Source of the DNA: Bombilactobacillus bombi
GTDB taxonomy: Bacteria > Bacillota > Bacilli > Lactobacillales > Lactobacillaceae
Assembly: GCF_003522965.1 (NCBI RefSeq)
Contig: NZ_CP031513.1
Span: 1,364,001 to 1,428,000, forward strand
DNA: 64,000 nt
Reading direction: 5' to 3'
Shown: piece after piece, positions 9,501-18,648 of the stretch
Layout: each line of letters begins with the position of its first letter
Numbering within the stretch: the first letter of the stretch is position 1
The notes under the pieces: model-generated
The model's database searches: none
What the model was told of the DNA's origin: nothing
What the model saw: the letters and a program-made list of their open reading frames with translations, nothing else
Made by a program: the position numbers and the translations under genes

Positions 9501-10851
9501 TGCCTAATTGATTCGGACTATTCATCCCTCCGGGCGACTCAGGACTATCACCATGTGGATAAAGATTAACTACTGAACCATTTTCAAATGTTGCTTTCCC
9601 GGTTAAATACAAACATTGCCCATTGAATGTATAACCTGTGTAATGACAATCTTTAGCAAAAATAACTCGATCAACTTCAAAATTTTGTTGATTACCCGTT
9701 ATCCCGAGATTTTTTGTAATCCATTGGTAACTATCCCCTGGGATAAGGTAAGAATAAACTGAACGTACATTAACTGTACCGGCAATAGTAATTCCTGAAG
9801 TTTGACTACCTGTCCAAGAAAATTGAGAACCAGTATAATTAACGTCTCGATATGTAATCCAACTATAACCACCATTTAAGCCAGCTTTAGCAGTTTGAAT
9901 CTTATCATTGTTGGCCGGATCAGTATTCGGATCATAGTCAACATCGTTAGGATTTTTAGGTTCTGTATTCGCCAAATCATAGTTCGTGGCTAATCCTGTA
10001 TTACAACTAATAAATCCCCACCAACTAGTACCATAAATATCAAGATTTTCAACGGTCCAATTTTCCTTATATGGCTGAGTTGCCACTGGTTCTAGTTGTC
10101 TATCATGATGACCAGATAAAGCAAAGTTATTATAGCCCATATTAATACTATATTGTTTACCATCAATGATTAAATCATCATGACGAATATGGATATATTT
10201 ATATGAGTAAGATTTTCGAGCTTCTTCACCAGAACCACTAATATCTTGAGTTCTAGGACGATTAAAATAATAGGCTGTCGCTACATCATCAGGAAGATCT
10301 CTGATATCTAAGGAATTTTTGAGGTTAATTCGATGAATTTTGGAAACTGGTAATATCAAATTGGTCGCATAAGTTGGACTTTCGACGTTTAAGTTGGTAC
10401 CTAATGCTGCACCAGTAAATTTTTTCCACGCATCAGAATCTTGTGCATTAAAATTCCATTGGGGATTAGCTGGATCCCACAATGCTTCAAAAAAGCCTTT
10501 CCAAGTATAAACGTCGGCTATATAACCACCATTGCCATCACTAGATAATACGATATCTTGTTGATTGTCGGGTAACAAAGCATTGTTTTGATCCCGTAAA
10601 GCATAAACCGTCAAATATTCATCTGCAACATAAGCCATTCTGACATCATGCTGCGGTAATTCCCGTAACTGTGTGACATCTTTAATATTTACTGGAGAAG
10701 TTAGTGGTGTTGTATGTAATGATGGTACTTGTGTGTAACTAATTAAGTTATTTTTGTTAGCGTTTGCAATTGCCTGTACAAGCTGGGATTTTAAATACAA
10801 AACATTACAAACAATAAAAAATATAACAACAAGTTGAATACCCTTTTTCAT
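6508..10851 (-). CDS. Giant secreted beta-helix adhesin with WxL-type C-terminus (adhesin 3)
   Basis: A 1447-residue secreted protein. Signal peptide 1-28 (MKKGIQLVVIFF to VQA). Residues ~90-690 form the pectate-lyase-like beta-helix, with DLIIDGKQYSINMGYNNF, NLDIYGTSWWGFIS, FVGGTANLSHG and NPKNVTLDLR. Beta-sandwich modules follow. The C-terminal ~150 residues are WxL-like (VPTSIDYG at the start, LTWTMTLGPN at the end). The N-terminal half is closest to adhesin 4, while the last ~300 residues are almost the same as adhesin 2, so the gene looks mosaic. Unlike adhesins 2, 5 and 6 it has no mini-HTH directly upstream; the next gene upstream is the 69-residue membrane protein after mgtA. A possible TATAAT -10 box lies at 10908-10913. 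Confidence 0.88.
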   Translation of the reverse strand: MKKGIQLVVIFFIVCNVLYLKSQLVQAIANANKNNLISYTQVPSLHTTPLTSPVNIKDVTQLRELPQHDVRMAYVADEYLTVYALRDQNNALLPDNQQDIVLSSDGNGGYIADVYTWKGFFEALWDPANPQWNFNAQDSDAWKKFTGAALGTNLNVESPTYATNLILPVSKIHRINLKNSLDIRDLPDDVATAYYFNRPRTQDISGSGEEARKSYSYKYIHIRHDDLIIDGKQYSINMGYNNFALSGHHDRQLEPVATQPYKENWTVENLDIYGTSWWGFISCNTGLATNYDLANTEPKNPNDVDYDPNTDPANNDKIQTAKAGLNGGYSWITYRDVNYTGSQFSWTGSQTSGITIAGTVNVRSVYSYLIPGDSYQWITKNLGITGNQQNFEVDRVIFAKDCHYTGYTFNGQCLYLTGKATFENGSVVNLYPHGDSPESPGGMNSPNQLGMAWGIYMAAQNNGLVPEIEMNGSAQLNIHCNNDDINDPNLNHAAAAKQPCGAIDMASSPSLLVYNNIKDSKPGEINIDSGLGNDQSSNAGAILKNNPLVNFVGGTANLSHGKFSIKAYNLGDYNTPENGGLMAVGPDMSIDVRTGGDFNLEVADKNHSSDKPLNLLYSANTMKVNIVNPKNVTLDLRNDPCPNSALVYVNTGTIISVGSVPGLPSEVKVPNGIKLPNGKIVSNSTLVAGISGADINAYDTKIRAEGDNGLINGSNGEIIGYPTTSSEYGNVSVGMYGQPPIRVQRVTLPFAHNLLAPMLYLNGSKVIQAPKYELDVLKEAMVKMFGKEFRYINLSDLPGPSLILDRPSNVIYPSRDDWNISATSGGDEWEDYTNDTQYDEFHPAPPQIRVQVCRDDKSTIDLGDFKNIDDDDYRQYEATQKADSSLIGPTAENVNPVTPNILDDNLGNLSLFANDDQGNKIANPNLGKPLERYQQPTAADFDKLYPKYLSDKEVTWDNGQWNPNLSGPGALEGFRHKVQYNLRDLLDKYNKQHPQAPLHLKATDQIKTSAVTNFQSSPLSITFVRNLSMKIDNDQSFLLGDDIAIPFQYYDGDDRSKSDGGPDAITLSGQTKNNSTPITTTIKPLNIRKVTKTRWNIGKATIVGKHSFTFIGQDNASPNNRAYDENQRNKKADGDTFIWNYEVLNLPAYNVVQKITNNPYGTDKNGHQKILNGSYNLVTTYTPKANAPVHSVMFGHESTSDTPNWSNSGTGQITASYTDASGKTITATKPVAADPQKVYDPSYFGWDSSMKAFPAGIQFTIKRTIKVEATKNTPVTIGPDTIISKAADGTTQELGRSDGLNFNSVGSVVLNVPTSIDYGKKHLNFAGEIASKTAKGELSIFNDTADKQKILLTAEITDSSQDSNQLFSNFLDYKYKDPKTNTISYDNITKFKYDNSSFPADHKLLLWKPGGSDNIMEPVLKIPKPLSTSNLGKHQATLTWTMTLGPN
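6589..7437. repeat. Near-identical 849-bp block shared with 1331-2179
   Basis: The second copy of the shared 3' block. The reading frame and boundaries match the copy in adhesin 2. The right boundary falls just after the EVLNLPAYNVVQ module, where the two proteins become different. Confidence 0.88.
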
Positions 10852-11022
10852 TCTTCAATCACCTAAATTACATAAATATTTTTATAGTAACTAGCTTTTA
10901 CTTTATCATTATAGCATTTTAATTGCTAAAGTTGCATAATAATTTATCTTGTTGTTACAATTATTATCTAGAAATTAAGGCCGTCTTTAAACTTTGAAAA
11001 AGTATCTTAACTCTTATAAAAC

Positions 11023-11058
11023 AAAAAAATCTCCCAAAATTTTTTCTTTGGGAGATTA
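11023..11058 (-). terminator. Terminator after the mgtA operon
   Basis: Hairpin AATCTCCCAAA/TTTGGGAGATT, with T residues after it on the minus strand. It lies 14 bases beyond the stop of the small membrane gene at 11073. Confidence 0.88.
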
Positions 11059-11072
11059 CTTACATAATATTT

Positions 11073-11282
11073 TTATTTTTTCAGATTTAAGATTTGATTC
11101 AGATATCGATGTCCTATAGATGTAGCATCCACCAACATTAACAGTGCCACACCAATCAATAAAACTGCCATTATAATTTGACCGCCGGTGAGAGGCCGAT
11201 GGAACAGCCAAGCCCCACCCAAACATAACCAAGCCAAGGCAATAGCTGCTTGCACCGGATAACGGATTGTTTTGTTTTTCAT
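11073..11282 (-). CDS. Small two-helix membrane protein downstream of mgtA
   Basis: A 69-residue protein with two hydrophobic helices (about 12-28 and 35-52) and a basic tail. A strong AGGAGG precedes the ATG, and the gene follows the mgtA stop by 11 bases, so it shares the M-box-controlled transcript. I do not recognise the family. Position suggests a role in Mg2+ transport or membrane adaptation to low Mg2+, for example a small modulator of MgtA, but this is inference from the operon only. Confidence 0.7.
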   Translation of the reverse strand: MKNKTIRYPVQAAIALAWLCLGGAWLFHRPLTGGQIIMAVLLIGVALLMLVDATSIGHRYLNQILNLKK

Positions 11283-11293
11283 CTTTTAGCCTC

Positions 11294-13939
11294 CTATAAT
11301 AATGTAGAAAAGCGACTAATATACCAACGTTTTACAAGGGTAACCAACAACAGATATGCCAGACAAGTTATCAGCAACAATCCCCAGAAACTCACTGGCA
11401 AAGCTGTCAAATGCAAGGTAGTTCCAATTTTGGTAAACGGCAAAATAGACCCTACTACCACAGCAAAAGTAGTCACCAAAGTCATTATTCCTGAAGCTTG
11501 ACTTTGAATAAAAGGTAACTTTTGAGTACGCAAAGCATGTAAAACTAATGTTTGCGTCCATAAAGATTCTACAAACCAACCACTATTAAAAAGCCAGATA
11601 AATTGTTGACGAGTCGTACCGCTAGCAGCTGAAAAAGAACTGCCAATAACTTGTGGACAAATAAACCAATATAATGCTAGAAAAGTCGTAATATCAAAAA
11701 TCGAACTCGTCGGACCAAAAAATTTCATAAAACTCACGATACTTTGAGCTTCCCATTTACGTGGCGTTTTTAAATACTGCGCATCCATCCGATCCCAAGG
11801 AATAGATAAACAAGATAAATCATAGATTAAATTCAAGAGTAATAACTGCATCGGTTGCATGGGTAAAAATGGTAAAAACGCACTCGCACAAAGCACAGAA
11901 AACATATTACCAAAATTAGATGAGCAAGTAGCTTTGATATATTTCATAATATTACCAAAGGTTTGCCGTCCCGTAATGACACCTTGTTCTAAAATCATTA
12001 AATCCTTTTTCAATAAAACAATGGCGGCGGATTGCTTAGCAATATCAACTGCTGTATCAACTGAAATACCTACGTCGGCAATTTTTAACGATGGCGCATC
12101 ATTAATTCCATCTCCTAAAAAGCCAACCACATGGCCATTGGTCCGTAACGCTTGGACAATTTGGGCTTTTTGATCGGGAGCAATTTTAACAAATATATTG
12201 GTCTTTTCTACAGCAGCAGCAAGTTCTTCAGTAGTTAAATGACTTACCTGCGCGCCAGTCAGAAGATTATTCACTGTAAAGCCTAGATTACGACAGACAG
12301 CTTGGGTTACTAATAAATTATCTCCGGTAATAATTTTAACCTCGGTCCCATGGTCATGTAAGGCCTGAATTGCTTGAGCTGCAGTACTTTTAGGTGGATC
12401 TAAGAAAGCTAAATAACCTAAAAATGTCATCTGAGTTTCATCTGCTACACTCAATTCTGAACCTACTTGTGGTTGCGGATTGTTCTTGACAGCTAATCCT
12501 AAAACTCGCAAGCCGTCATGATTCAAAGCGGCGACTTGTTGCAGAATTTGTTGGTGCCATTGAGTCGTCAAGGGCTCGACTTGGCCTTGTGTTAATACCT
12601 GATTAGAAATACTCAGCATCTCTTCAATGGCACCCTTAGTGACCATTTCTACTTCGCCGTTATTTTCTTGAACAATCGTACTCATGCGTCGCCGAGAAAA
12701 ATCAAATGGCAATTCATCAATTTTTTGATATTGAGAATCATCGATTTGCAATTCGTTTTGAGCTGCTTGAATAATCGCTTTATCCATTAAATTATTTAAG
12801 CCCGTTTGAAAACGACTATTCAAATAAGCATACTTTAAAATATTATCATCTTCTTGATGATTAGCATCATAATGATATTCTAAAATAATTTGGTCTTGAG
12901 TTAAGGTGCCCGTTTTGTCTGTACAAAGTACATCCATGGCACCAAAGTTTTGGATGGCGTTCACATTCTTAACAATCGTGCCACTCTGAGACATTTTCAA
13001 AGCTCCCCGGACCAGATTAGTAGTCACAATGACGGGCAGCATTTCAGGAGTTAACCCAACAGCCATAGATAAACCAAATAGTATTGCCTGTCCCCAATCT
13101 CCTTTGGTGAAGCCATTTAATACACAAACAATCGGGGCCATGACTGCCATAAATTTAATTAACAGCCATGAGGTTTGACTAATACCAATATCAAAGTTGG
13201 TCTGATTCTTCTTATTATTCGTAATACTTTGTGTCACTTTACCAAATCGAGTAGCAGAGCCCACAGCAATCACTACTCCTACTGCTGTACCGCTAACGAC
13301 ATTACTACCCATAAAAGCTAGTGTCGGATAATCAGTTATGTCTTCATAATTGCTATTTTCATAGTGAGCTTGTTTTTCAACAGGATAACTTTCACCAGTT
13401 AAAGCAGCTTGCGATACAAATAAATCTCTTGCTTGTAGTAAACGTAAATCAGCGGGAATCATATCACCAGCAGCTAACTTGACCACATCCCCAACAACTA
13501 ACTCATCTAAAGCGAGCTCTTGTAATTGTTGGTTCCGCCATACTTGAACAGTCACTTTCACCATAGACTGCAAGTTTTCCGCAGCATTGGTCGATTTCAC
13601 CGATTGAATCAAGGTCATGGTTCCACTTGCAATCACCATTAATGCAATAATTAATGTACCAGTTAAGTCTCGAGTTGTCGGCGTGGCCCAAACATAATCT
13701 GTCAAAAAAGAAATAATCCCTAAAATTACTAAGACCATTGTAAAGGGAGTCACAAAGGCTTGAACAACTTGAACTGCCAACGGCGTTTTATGATGATAAG
13801 TTAATTTATTACTGCCATATTGTTCTCGTAAAGAAACCACTTGCTCAGCAGTCAAACCATGCATTGACGTTTGCAATGTGTGTAATACCTCTTGGGGTGC
13901 TTGTTGGGCAACTTGTTTATAATCTTGAAAAATAGCCAT
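11294..13939 (-). CDS. mgtA: P-type Mg2+-importing ATPase
   Basis: An 881-residue P3B-type ATPase that imports Mg2+ across the cell membrane using ATP. The order of motifs is canonical: cation-ATPase N-terminal region (HTLQTSMHGLTAEQV), actuator TGES at about 168, phosphorylation site DKTGTLTQD at about 340, TGDN, GDGINDAPSL, then a C-terminal bundle of membrane helices. Length matches the MgtA/MgtB family. The start follows GGAGG. An M-box riboswitch and its terminator precede the gene, which is strong independent support for Mg2+ as the substrate. A small membrane gene follows in the same operon. Confidence 0.95.
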   Translation of the reverse strand: MAIFQDYKQVAQQAPQEVLHTLQTSMHGLTAEQVVSLREQYGSNKLTYHHKTPLAVQVVQAFVTPFTMVLVILGIISFLTDYVWATPTTRDLTGTLIIALMVIASGTMTLIQSVKSTNAAENLQSMVKVTVQVWRNQQLQELALDELVVGDVVKLAAGDMIPADLRLLQARDLFVSQAALTGESYPVEKQAHYENSNYEDITDYPTLAFMGSNVVSGTAVGVVIAVGSATRFGKVTQSITNNKKNQTNFDIGISQTSWLLIKFMAVMAPIVCVLNGFTKGDWGQAILFGLSMAVGLTPEMLPVIVTTNLVRGALKMSQSGTIVKNVNAIQNFGAMDVLCTDKTGTLTQDQIILEYHYDANHQEDDNILKYAYLNSRFQTGLNNLMDKAIIQAAQNELQIDDSQYQKIDELPFDFSRRRMSTIVQENNGEVEMVTKGAIEEMLSISNQVLTQGQVEPLTTQWHQQILQQVAALNHDGLRVLGLAVKNNPQPQVGSELSVADETQMTFLGYLAFLDPPKSTAAQAIQALHDHGTEVKIITGDNLLVTQAVCRNLGFTVNNLLTGAQVSHLTTEELAAAVEKTNIFVKIAPDQKAQIVQALRTNGHVVGFLGDGINDAPSLKIADVGISVDTAVDIAKQSAAIVLLKKDLMILEQGVITGRQTFGNIMKYIKATCSSNFGNMFSVLCASAFLPFLPMQPMQLLLLNLIYDLSCLSIPWDRMDAQYLKTPRKWEAQSIVSFMKFFGPTSSIFDITTFLALYWFICPQVIGSSFSAASGTTRQQFIWLFNSGWFVESLWTQTLVLHALRTQKLPFIQSQASGIMTLVTTFAVVVGSILPFTKIGTTLHLTALPVSFWGLLLITCLAYLLLVTLVKRWYISRFSTLL

Positions 13940-13987
13940 AAAAAAAACCTCCTGCTAAACTTAATGGCAAGGAGATTCCTACAAAAA

Positions 13988-14009
13988 AGCCGCGATTTGC
14001 TTCGCGGCT
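13988..14009 (-). terminator. Expression-platform terminator of the M-box
   Basis: Stem AGCCGCGA/TCGCGGCT with a short loop, followed by TTTTTT on the minus strand. It sits between the aptamer and the mgtA ribosome site. Just upstream is a perfect AT palindrome, CTAAAATAAAA/TTTTATTTTAG (14012-14033), which may belong to the alternative fold. Confidence 0.9.
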
Positions 14010-14029
14010 CCCTAAAATAAAATTTTATT

Positions 14030-14172
14030 TTAGCACTACCCGGCGTAAAGACGTCAGCCATAGCTGCTTGGGAAATAGCCTTCGATCGGCAATTTCTGTC
14101 CTATACATTGGCGTTTCGCAACGTTTCTGTACAGCAGCTTGTGTCCGTGTAGGAGCCTCTTGATATTCAACT
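14030..14172 (-). promoter_or_regulatory. M-box (ykoK-type) Mg2+ riboswitch
   Basis: Read on the minus strand, the leader contains the hallmark M-box elements in order: GAGGCTCCTAC, GCTGCTG, an ACGCCAATG segment, the CCGATCGAAGG hairpin, GCTATGGCTGACG and a closing GTAGTGCTAA. An intrinsic terminator and a Mg2+ ATPase gene follow. In the known class, high Mg2+ favours termination, so transport is induced when Mg2+ is scarce. Confidence 0.92.
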
Positions 14173-14188
14173 AAATAACAACGCGCTT

Positions 14189-14217
14189 AATTTACCATGT
14201 TCCAAACATCATGTCAA
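14189..14217 (-). promoter_or_regulatory. Promoter of the M-box/mgtA operon
   Basis: On the minus strand TTGACA (14212-14217), a 17-base spacer and TAAATT (14189-14194). Transcription would begin just before the M-box. Confidence 0.75.
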
Positions 14218-14273
14218 CTGATTAACCAAAATAATATGAAAATTACATTAAATATTTTCTTTATAATTTCAAA

Positions 14274-14303
14274 AAACGTAGATATCTTTTCATATCTACG
14301 TTT
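14274..14303 (-). terminator. Intrinsic terminator of adhesin 4
   Basis: Perfect stem AAACGTAGATAT/ATATCTACGTTT, 7 bases past the adhesin 4 stop, with a T run after it on the minus strand. Confidence 0.92.
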
Positions 14304-14310
14304 CATCATT

Positions 14311-17300
14311 TTATGGTCCGAAAACTAAGGACCAAGTAATATCAGCATTATAAGGCTTGCGCGTAATTATTGGTGTTTGCGGCAAGTCTAAATCTAAAAT
14401 TGGACCCTGAACTTGCTTATTCTTGTCAAACCATTGCTGAGAAATATTCACACCATTCGCATCAGCACTCAAATTAGAATTTTGATAGATAAGATAGTTA
14501 TTATCTAACAAATGTTCATTGCCTGAGCCATCCTGATAACGCAAAAATCTAGCAATTGCATTATTGGAATCAGGGGCAGAAACTGAAGCTGTGAGTTTAA
14601 CAGCATGTTCTTTAGTAGTATCGTTGGTTATTTTTAAATTGTTGGTTAGTTTTTTAATAGTCAACTTTCCTTGCTTTGGCAAATGATGCGAACCGTAATC
14701 AATTTGACCAGGAACATCTAATTTAATTATCCCAATCATGTTATAGCTCAAATCATTACTCTGACCTAAATCTTTATGAGTTTGGTCAGCAGCAATCGAA
14801 GTAATAATATTATTGCCAATCTTAACAGGATTATTTTTTCCAGCTGTTATCTCCACTTTGTTATTCACAATAAAACTAGTTCCTGCCAAAAAGTCATTAC
14901 CACTAAAACCAAAATCAGTAGGCGCGTATTCTTTATCTAAAGTAAACTCAATTGGCTTCGATTTTACTACCTTGCTGTTGGCGTCCTTATAAGCAGCCAC
15001 GATGGTTGAACCAGAATATTTCTCAATGGCACCAATATCTTGACTGCTGTCATGGCTGATTTTGATATGATGGACTGGGGCGTTGGCTTTAGGCGTAAAG
15101 GTAGTTGTTGAATGCTGCATACCACCTAAAATATTATCTCCATTCACTCCGGAAACTTTTTTAACACCTTGATAAGCAGGCAGATTCAACACTTTATAAT
15201 TCCAGATGATATCTTTTTCAATTTTATTAGTTTGATCATCAATACCTGAAAATACTAAACTATGTTCACCTGCAGTTTGGGTTTGCTTATCAATTGTCCA
15301 GTCATAAGAAGTGTCTGTATCATGCTTAATGTTGTCAATAGTAGCACCCGGAATTGGCTGACCATCAATCTTACCCGTAATAGTAATCGTTTTAGCATCG
15401 ACATCCCCATCATGATAATGAATTGGGACATGAATCGTATCACCTAAAAGATAATCTGGGGCTTTATCAGCTGTCATCACTAAATTAACCACCTTGGTAG
15501 TAGTAATAGGTGATGATTGATAGTTAGTCACTGCGCTCGTTTTTATTTGATCAGAAGATTTGAGATGTAATGGTAACTGTCCCGCTTTCAAATTCTGATT
15601 ATACTGATCCACTAAAGCATCTAAATCATACTTAAAAGTGTATTGCCCCTGTCCTTGAGGTGTCCACTTTATTTCATTATCTTGCAGATATTTCGGATTA
15701 TCTTGAGAATCTGTAACTGGTTTGCCTAAATTATCAGTATTAGAAACGTCTAGATTACCTTCATTATCTATCAGTAGATTAGGAGTAACGGGATAAACTG
15801 CAATATCGTTTGGGTCAGTAGTGGCTTTTTGCTTCGCCGATTCCTTATTAGTTTTTGTGCCTAAATCGATAATACTTCCATCTTTACGAACCACTTGTAC
15901 TTGTACAAGTGGTGGATCCGGTTTAAATATTGGATCTGAAGGATCTTCATTATCAGCTACTTGCCATGCTTTACCACCAACAGTACCACTAATAGTCCGA
16001 TTGGCTATCGGATAAACTGAATTCGATGTTTCTGTCAGTGAAGGACCAGGCAAATCAGAAAGTCGAATATAGCTAAATTCCTTGCCCTGCATATCTTCCA
16101 TCGCTGCCTTTAAAGTTTTCAACTCCAAATCATTAGGAGGATTATCTGGAGCTTGAATAATTTTAGAACCATTTAAATATAAATTCGCCGTAATAGCTCC
16201 ACGGGAAAAAGGTAAGACGAGTCGTTGCACTCGCACCGGCAAAGGTGTTGTTGTTCCTGCCGGATTACTAGAACTAACAGTCTCCCCCATACCTAAACTG
16301 ACGACTTTACCATAATTAGGATCTGAAGAAGCTACTCCAGGATTTCCTAATGATGTTTGTTGCTTATTATCACCAAAGGCACTAATTCGCGTATCATAAG
16401 CATTAATATCGGCACCACTTGCATTTGCATCACCAGAATTAATATAAACTAAAGCATTATTAGCACCTTGATGTTTCCGTAAATCTAAGGTAACATTTTT
16501 AGGATTCATAATATTAACATCCATTTTATCGCTTGCATATAACAAATGAATTATGGACTTAGGATTATTATCTTTATCACCAATAGAAATACTAAAATCC
16601 CCGCCGGTTTTGACATTAATCTTCATCCCACTGCCTACAGACATTAATCCACCATTTGTAGCATCTGTACCGTTAGTATAATCACCTAATTTGTTAGCTT
16701 TGACATGGAATGTACCATGAGAAAGATTGGCAATACCACCCATCATCTTAATTAATGGATAATTATTAAAAATTGTTCCCTCACTATCAATATTAATTGT
16801 TGGAGAATCATTACTATCAGGTGACTTATGAAATTGCAATTCTGAATTAGTACTCCCCATATAAATACCACCACAAGGTAATATTGCGTCAAAAATGTGG
16901 CCATCATCACTTGAAGGAACTTCATTAGGATCAAGGCCGTTACAGTGAATATTTAATTGCGCGCTACCATACATATTAATGGTCGGCGTCCCACTGGGCA
17001 TGGAAATACCATAAGCCATGCCTCCATCATGATGTTCAGCCGTATTAGTTCCGTGAGGATACAAATCAACTTTGGCTCCATCTCTAAAGACAGCACTACC
17101 AGTTAATTCCAGCGTATTTCCATTATAAGTGGTTCCAGTATAATTACAGTCTTTGCCAAATTCAACTTGATCAACTTCAAAGTTTTGTTGGTCATTACCA
17201 CCATGAGGAACAGCGGCATTATTATTACTATCAATGGCCAGATTATTAGATTCAGAAAGCCAAATAAAATCACTATCTGGTGCTCTAAAGGAACGTACAG

Positions 17301-18402
17301 ATTTACCAGAAGTATCTCCTAAAATAGTGACCCCGGAAGTTCCACCCCCAGTCCAGGAAAATTGGGAACCGACATAATGAACATTATCATAAGTAATCCA
17401 ACTATAACCGCCAGCCAATCCCTTTTTATAATCATCCAAATTATTTGCACGATTATAATCTGAAGTGGGATCATTTTTGTCAGAATTATAACCAACATCC
17501 CCTGGTTGCTTAATTGGCTCTTTCATTTTTATTGCAACCCGATTCTTAGCGATTCCAGTATTGCAACTAATAAACCCCCAATAAGTTGTCCCATAAATAT
17601 CAAGATTTTCTATTGTCCAGTCTTCCTTATATGGTTGTAGTCCACTAGTACCATCAGGATAAGTTACAGTTTTATCTTCTTTTGCAGCCCAATTATGTCC
17701 TATCAAAGCAAAATTGTTGAAACCCATCACTATATAATGATTTTTACCATCAAGCAATAAGTTATCGTGTCTAATTGCTACATATTTATATGAAGTTTTA
17801 CTATTAATTTCATTTCCACGGCCTATGTTATTAGCTGGCAATTGATAATTCATTCGATAATTTTTTGCAGTTAAGTCATCTATCTTAGATAAATCAATAT
17901 TATTCATCAAAACAATTTTATGAATTTGCGAAATGGGTAAATAATCTTTATTAGATGACCAACCCAATCTTAAATTAGCATCCTCACCTAAAGTTCCTTT
18001 ACTAAACAAATCCTTCCAGTTATCAGGATTGTTCCGATTAAAATCCCAAGTCGGACTAGCAGGATCCCAAACTGCTTCAAATAAGCCTTTTGCAGTATAA
18101 ACATCTGCTTCATAACCGCCATTACCATCTTCCACCAAATCCAAATCATGGTCCGGCGAATCATAAGGATTATCTGTAGCTCGGACTATCCTGTTTGCTG
18201 CCGGCATAGTAGTCATTGAGAAATTGTTCATTTTCTTTGCAGCATTGGCTTGTAAATTGGGTACACTAGTAGTGGTCAGAGGCGTAATTGTTTGCGATTG
18301 AGCACCAGCCTGCGCATTGTTTGTAATCGTTACCATAAGCAAAAAAATAAAGAAAGCAAACAGTGACATCAGGTAAACTTTTTTATTTTTCATAATTTGC
18401 AT
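14311..18402 (-). CDS. Giant secreted beta-helix adhesin with WxL-type C-terminus (adhesin 4)
   Basis: About 1360 residues. The start could be ATG 18402 or ATG 18393; the ribosome site AAAGGA is slightly too close to the first and slightly far from the second. Signal peptide ~1-35 (MKNKKVYLMS to AQA). Beta-helix adhesive region ~90-680, with NLLLDGKNHYIVMGFNNF, NLDIYGTTYWGFIS, MMGGIANLSHG and NPKNVTLDLR. The C-terminus has VPGQIDYG then ITWSLVFGP, a WxL-type ending. Its N-terminal half is most like adhesin 3. It lies alone between the Mg2+ operon and an antiporter, with its own promoter and terminator and no mini-HTH. Confidence 0.87.
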   Translation of the reverse strand: MQIMKNKKVYLMSLFAFFIFLLMVTITNNAQAGAQSQTITPLTTTSVPNLQANAAKKMNNFSMTTMPAANRIVRATDNPYDSPDHDLDLVEDGNGGYEADVYTAKGLFEAVWDPASPTWDFNRNNPDNWKDLFSKGTLGEDANLRLGWSSNKDYLPISQIHKIVLMNNIDLSKIDDLTAKNYRMNYQLPANNIGRGNEINSKTSYKYVAIRHDNLLLDGKNHYIVMGFNNFALIGHNWAAKEDKTVTYPDGTSGLQPYKEDWTIENLDIYGTTYWGFISCNTGIAKNRVAIKMKEPIKQPGDVGYNSDKNDPTSDYNRANNLDDYKKGLAGGYSWITYDNVHYVGSQFSWTGGGTSGVTILGDTSGKSVRSFRAPDSDFIWLSESNNLAIDSNNNAAVPHGGNDQQNFEVDQVEFGKDCNYTGTTYNGNTLELTGSAVFRDGAKVDLYPHGTNTAEHHDGGMAYGISMPSGTPTINMYGSAQLNIHCNGLDPNEVPSSDDGHIFDAILPCGGIYMGSTNSELQFHKSPDSNDSPTINIDSEGTIFNNYPLIKMMGGIANLSHGTFHVKANKLGDYTNGTDATNGGLMSVGSGMKINVKTGGDFSISIGDKDNNPKSIIHLLYASDKMDVNIMNPKNVTLDLRKHQGANNALVYINSGDANASGADINAYDTRISAFGDNKQQTSLGNPGVASSDPNYGKVVSLGMGETVSSSNPAGTTTPLPVRVQRLVLPFSRGAITANLYLNGSKIIQAPDNPPNDLELKTLKAAMEDMQGKEFSYIRLSDLPGPSLTETSNSVYPIANRTISGTVGGKAWQVADNEDPSDPIFKPDPPLVQVQVVRKDGSIIDLGTKTNKESAKQKATTDPNDIAVYPVTPNLLIDNEGNLDVSNTDNLGKPVTDSQDNPKYLQDNEIKWTPQGQGQYTFKYDLDALVDQYNQNLKAGQLPLHLKSSDQIKTSAVTNYQSSPITTTKVVNLVMTADKAPDYLLGDTIHVPIHYHDGDVDAKTITITGKIDGQPIPGATIDNIKHDTDTSYDWTIDKQTQTAGEHSLVFSGIDDQTNKIEKDIIWNYKVLNLPAYQGVKKVSGVNGDNILGGMQHSTTTFTPKANAPVHHIKISHDSSQDIGAIEKYSGSTIVAAYKDANSKVVKSKPIEFTLDKEYAPTDFGFSGNDFLAGTSFIVNNKVEITAGKNNPVKIGNNIITSIAADQTHKDLGQSNDLSYNMIGIIKLDVPGQIDYGSHHLPKQGKLTIKKLTNNLKITNDTTKEHAVKLTASVSAPDSNNAIARFLRYQDGSGNEHLLDNNYLIYQNSNLSADANGVNISQQWFDKNKQVQGPILDLDLPQTPIITRKPYNADITWSLVFGP

Positions 18403-18444
18403 TATCCTTTATAAAAACATAACTCTAGAGGCATCTACAAACTA

Positions 18445-18472
18445 ATTATAGTATTTATATGCTAAATTTCAA
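18445..18472 (-). promoter_or_regulatory. Promoter of adhesin 4
   Basis: On the minus strand TTGAAA (18467-18472), a 16-base spacer and a perfect TATAAT (18445-18450), about 40 bases upstream of the start codon. Confidence 0.65.
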
Positions 18473-18535
18473 GAAAATATCTTTATTATCTATTTTTAAA
18501 GGCAAATTTAAATAGCAACTGCTTATTATAAATAC

Positions 18536-18592
18536 TAAAAAATCTGTCCTAGTTATACTTGAGTTATTCTACAAGCATAATTAAGACAGATT
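18536..18592 (-). terminator. Probable terminator of the antiporter gene
   Basis: Stem AATCTGTC/GACAGATT with an inner CTTG/CAAG pair, followed by T residues on the minus strand. It lies about 55 bases past the antiporter stop. Confidence 0.65.
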
Positions 18593-18648
18593 CAATACAG
18601 TCAGTCAATTTGACAACTAGTGAGTTTTTACTAAGCCATAATTAAGAA

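Noticed and set aside
13852-14061. 69-codon minus-strand frame across the M-box terminator
   Set aside because: It overlaps the riboswitch and the mgtA start in another frame; an artefact of structured RNA-coding DNA.
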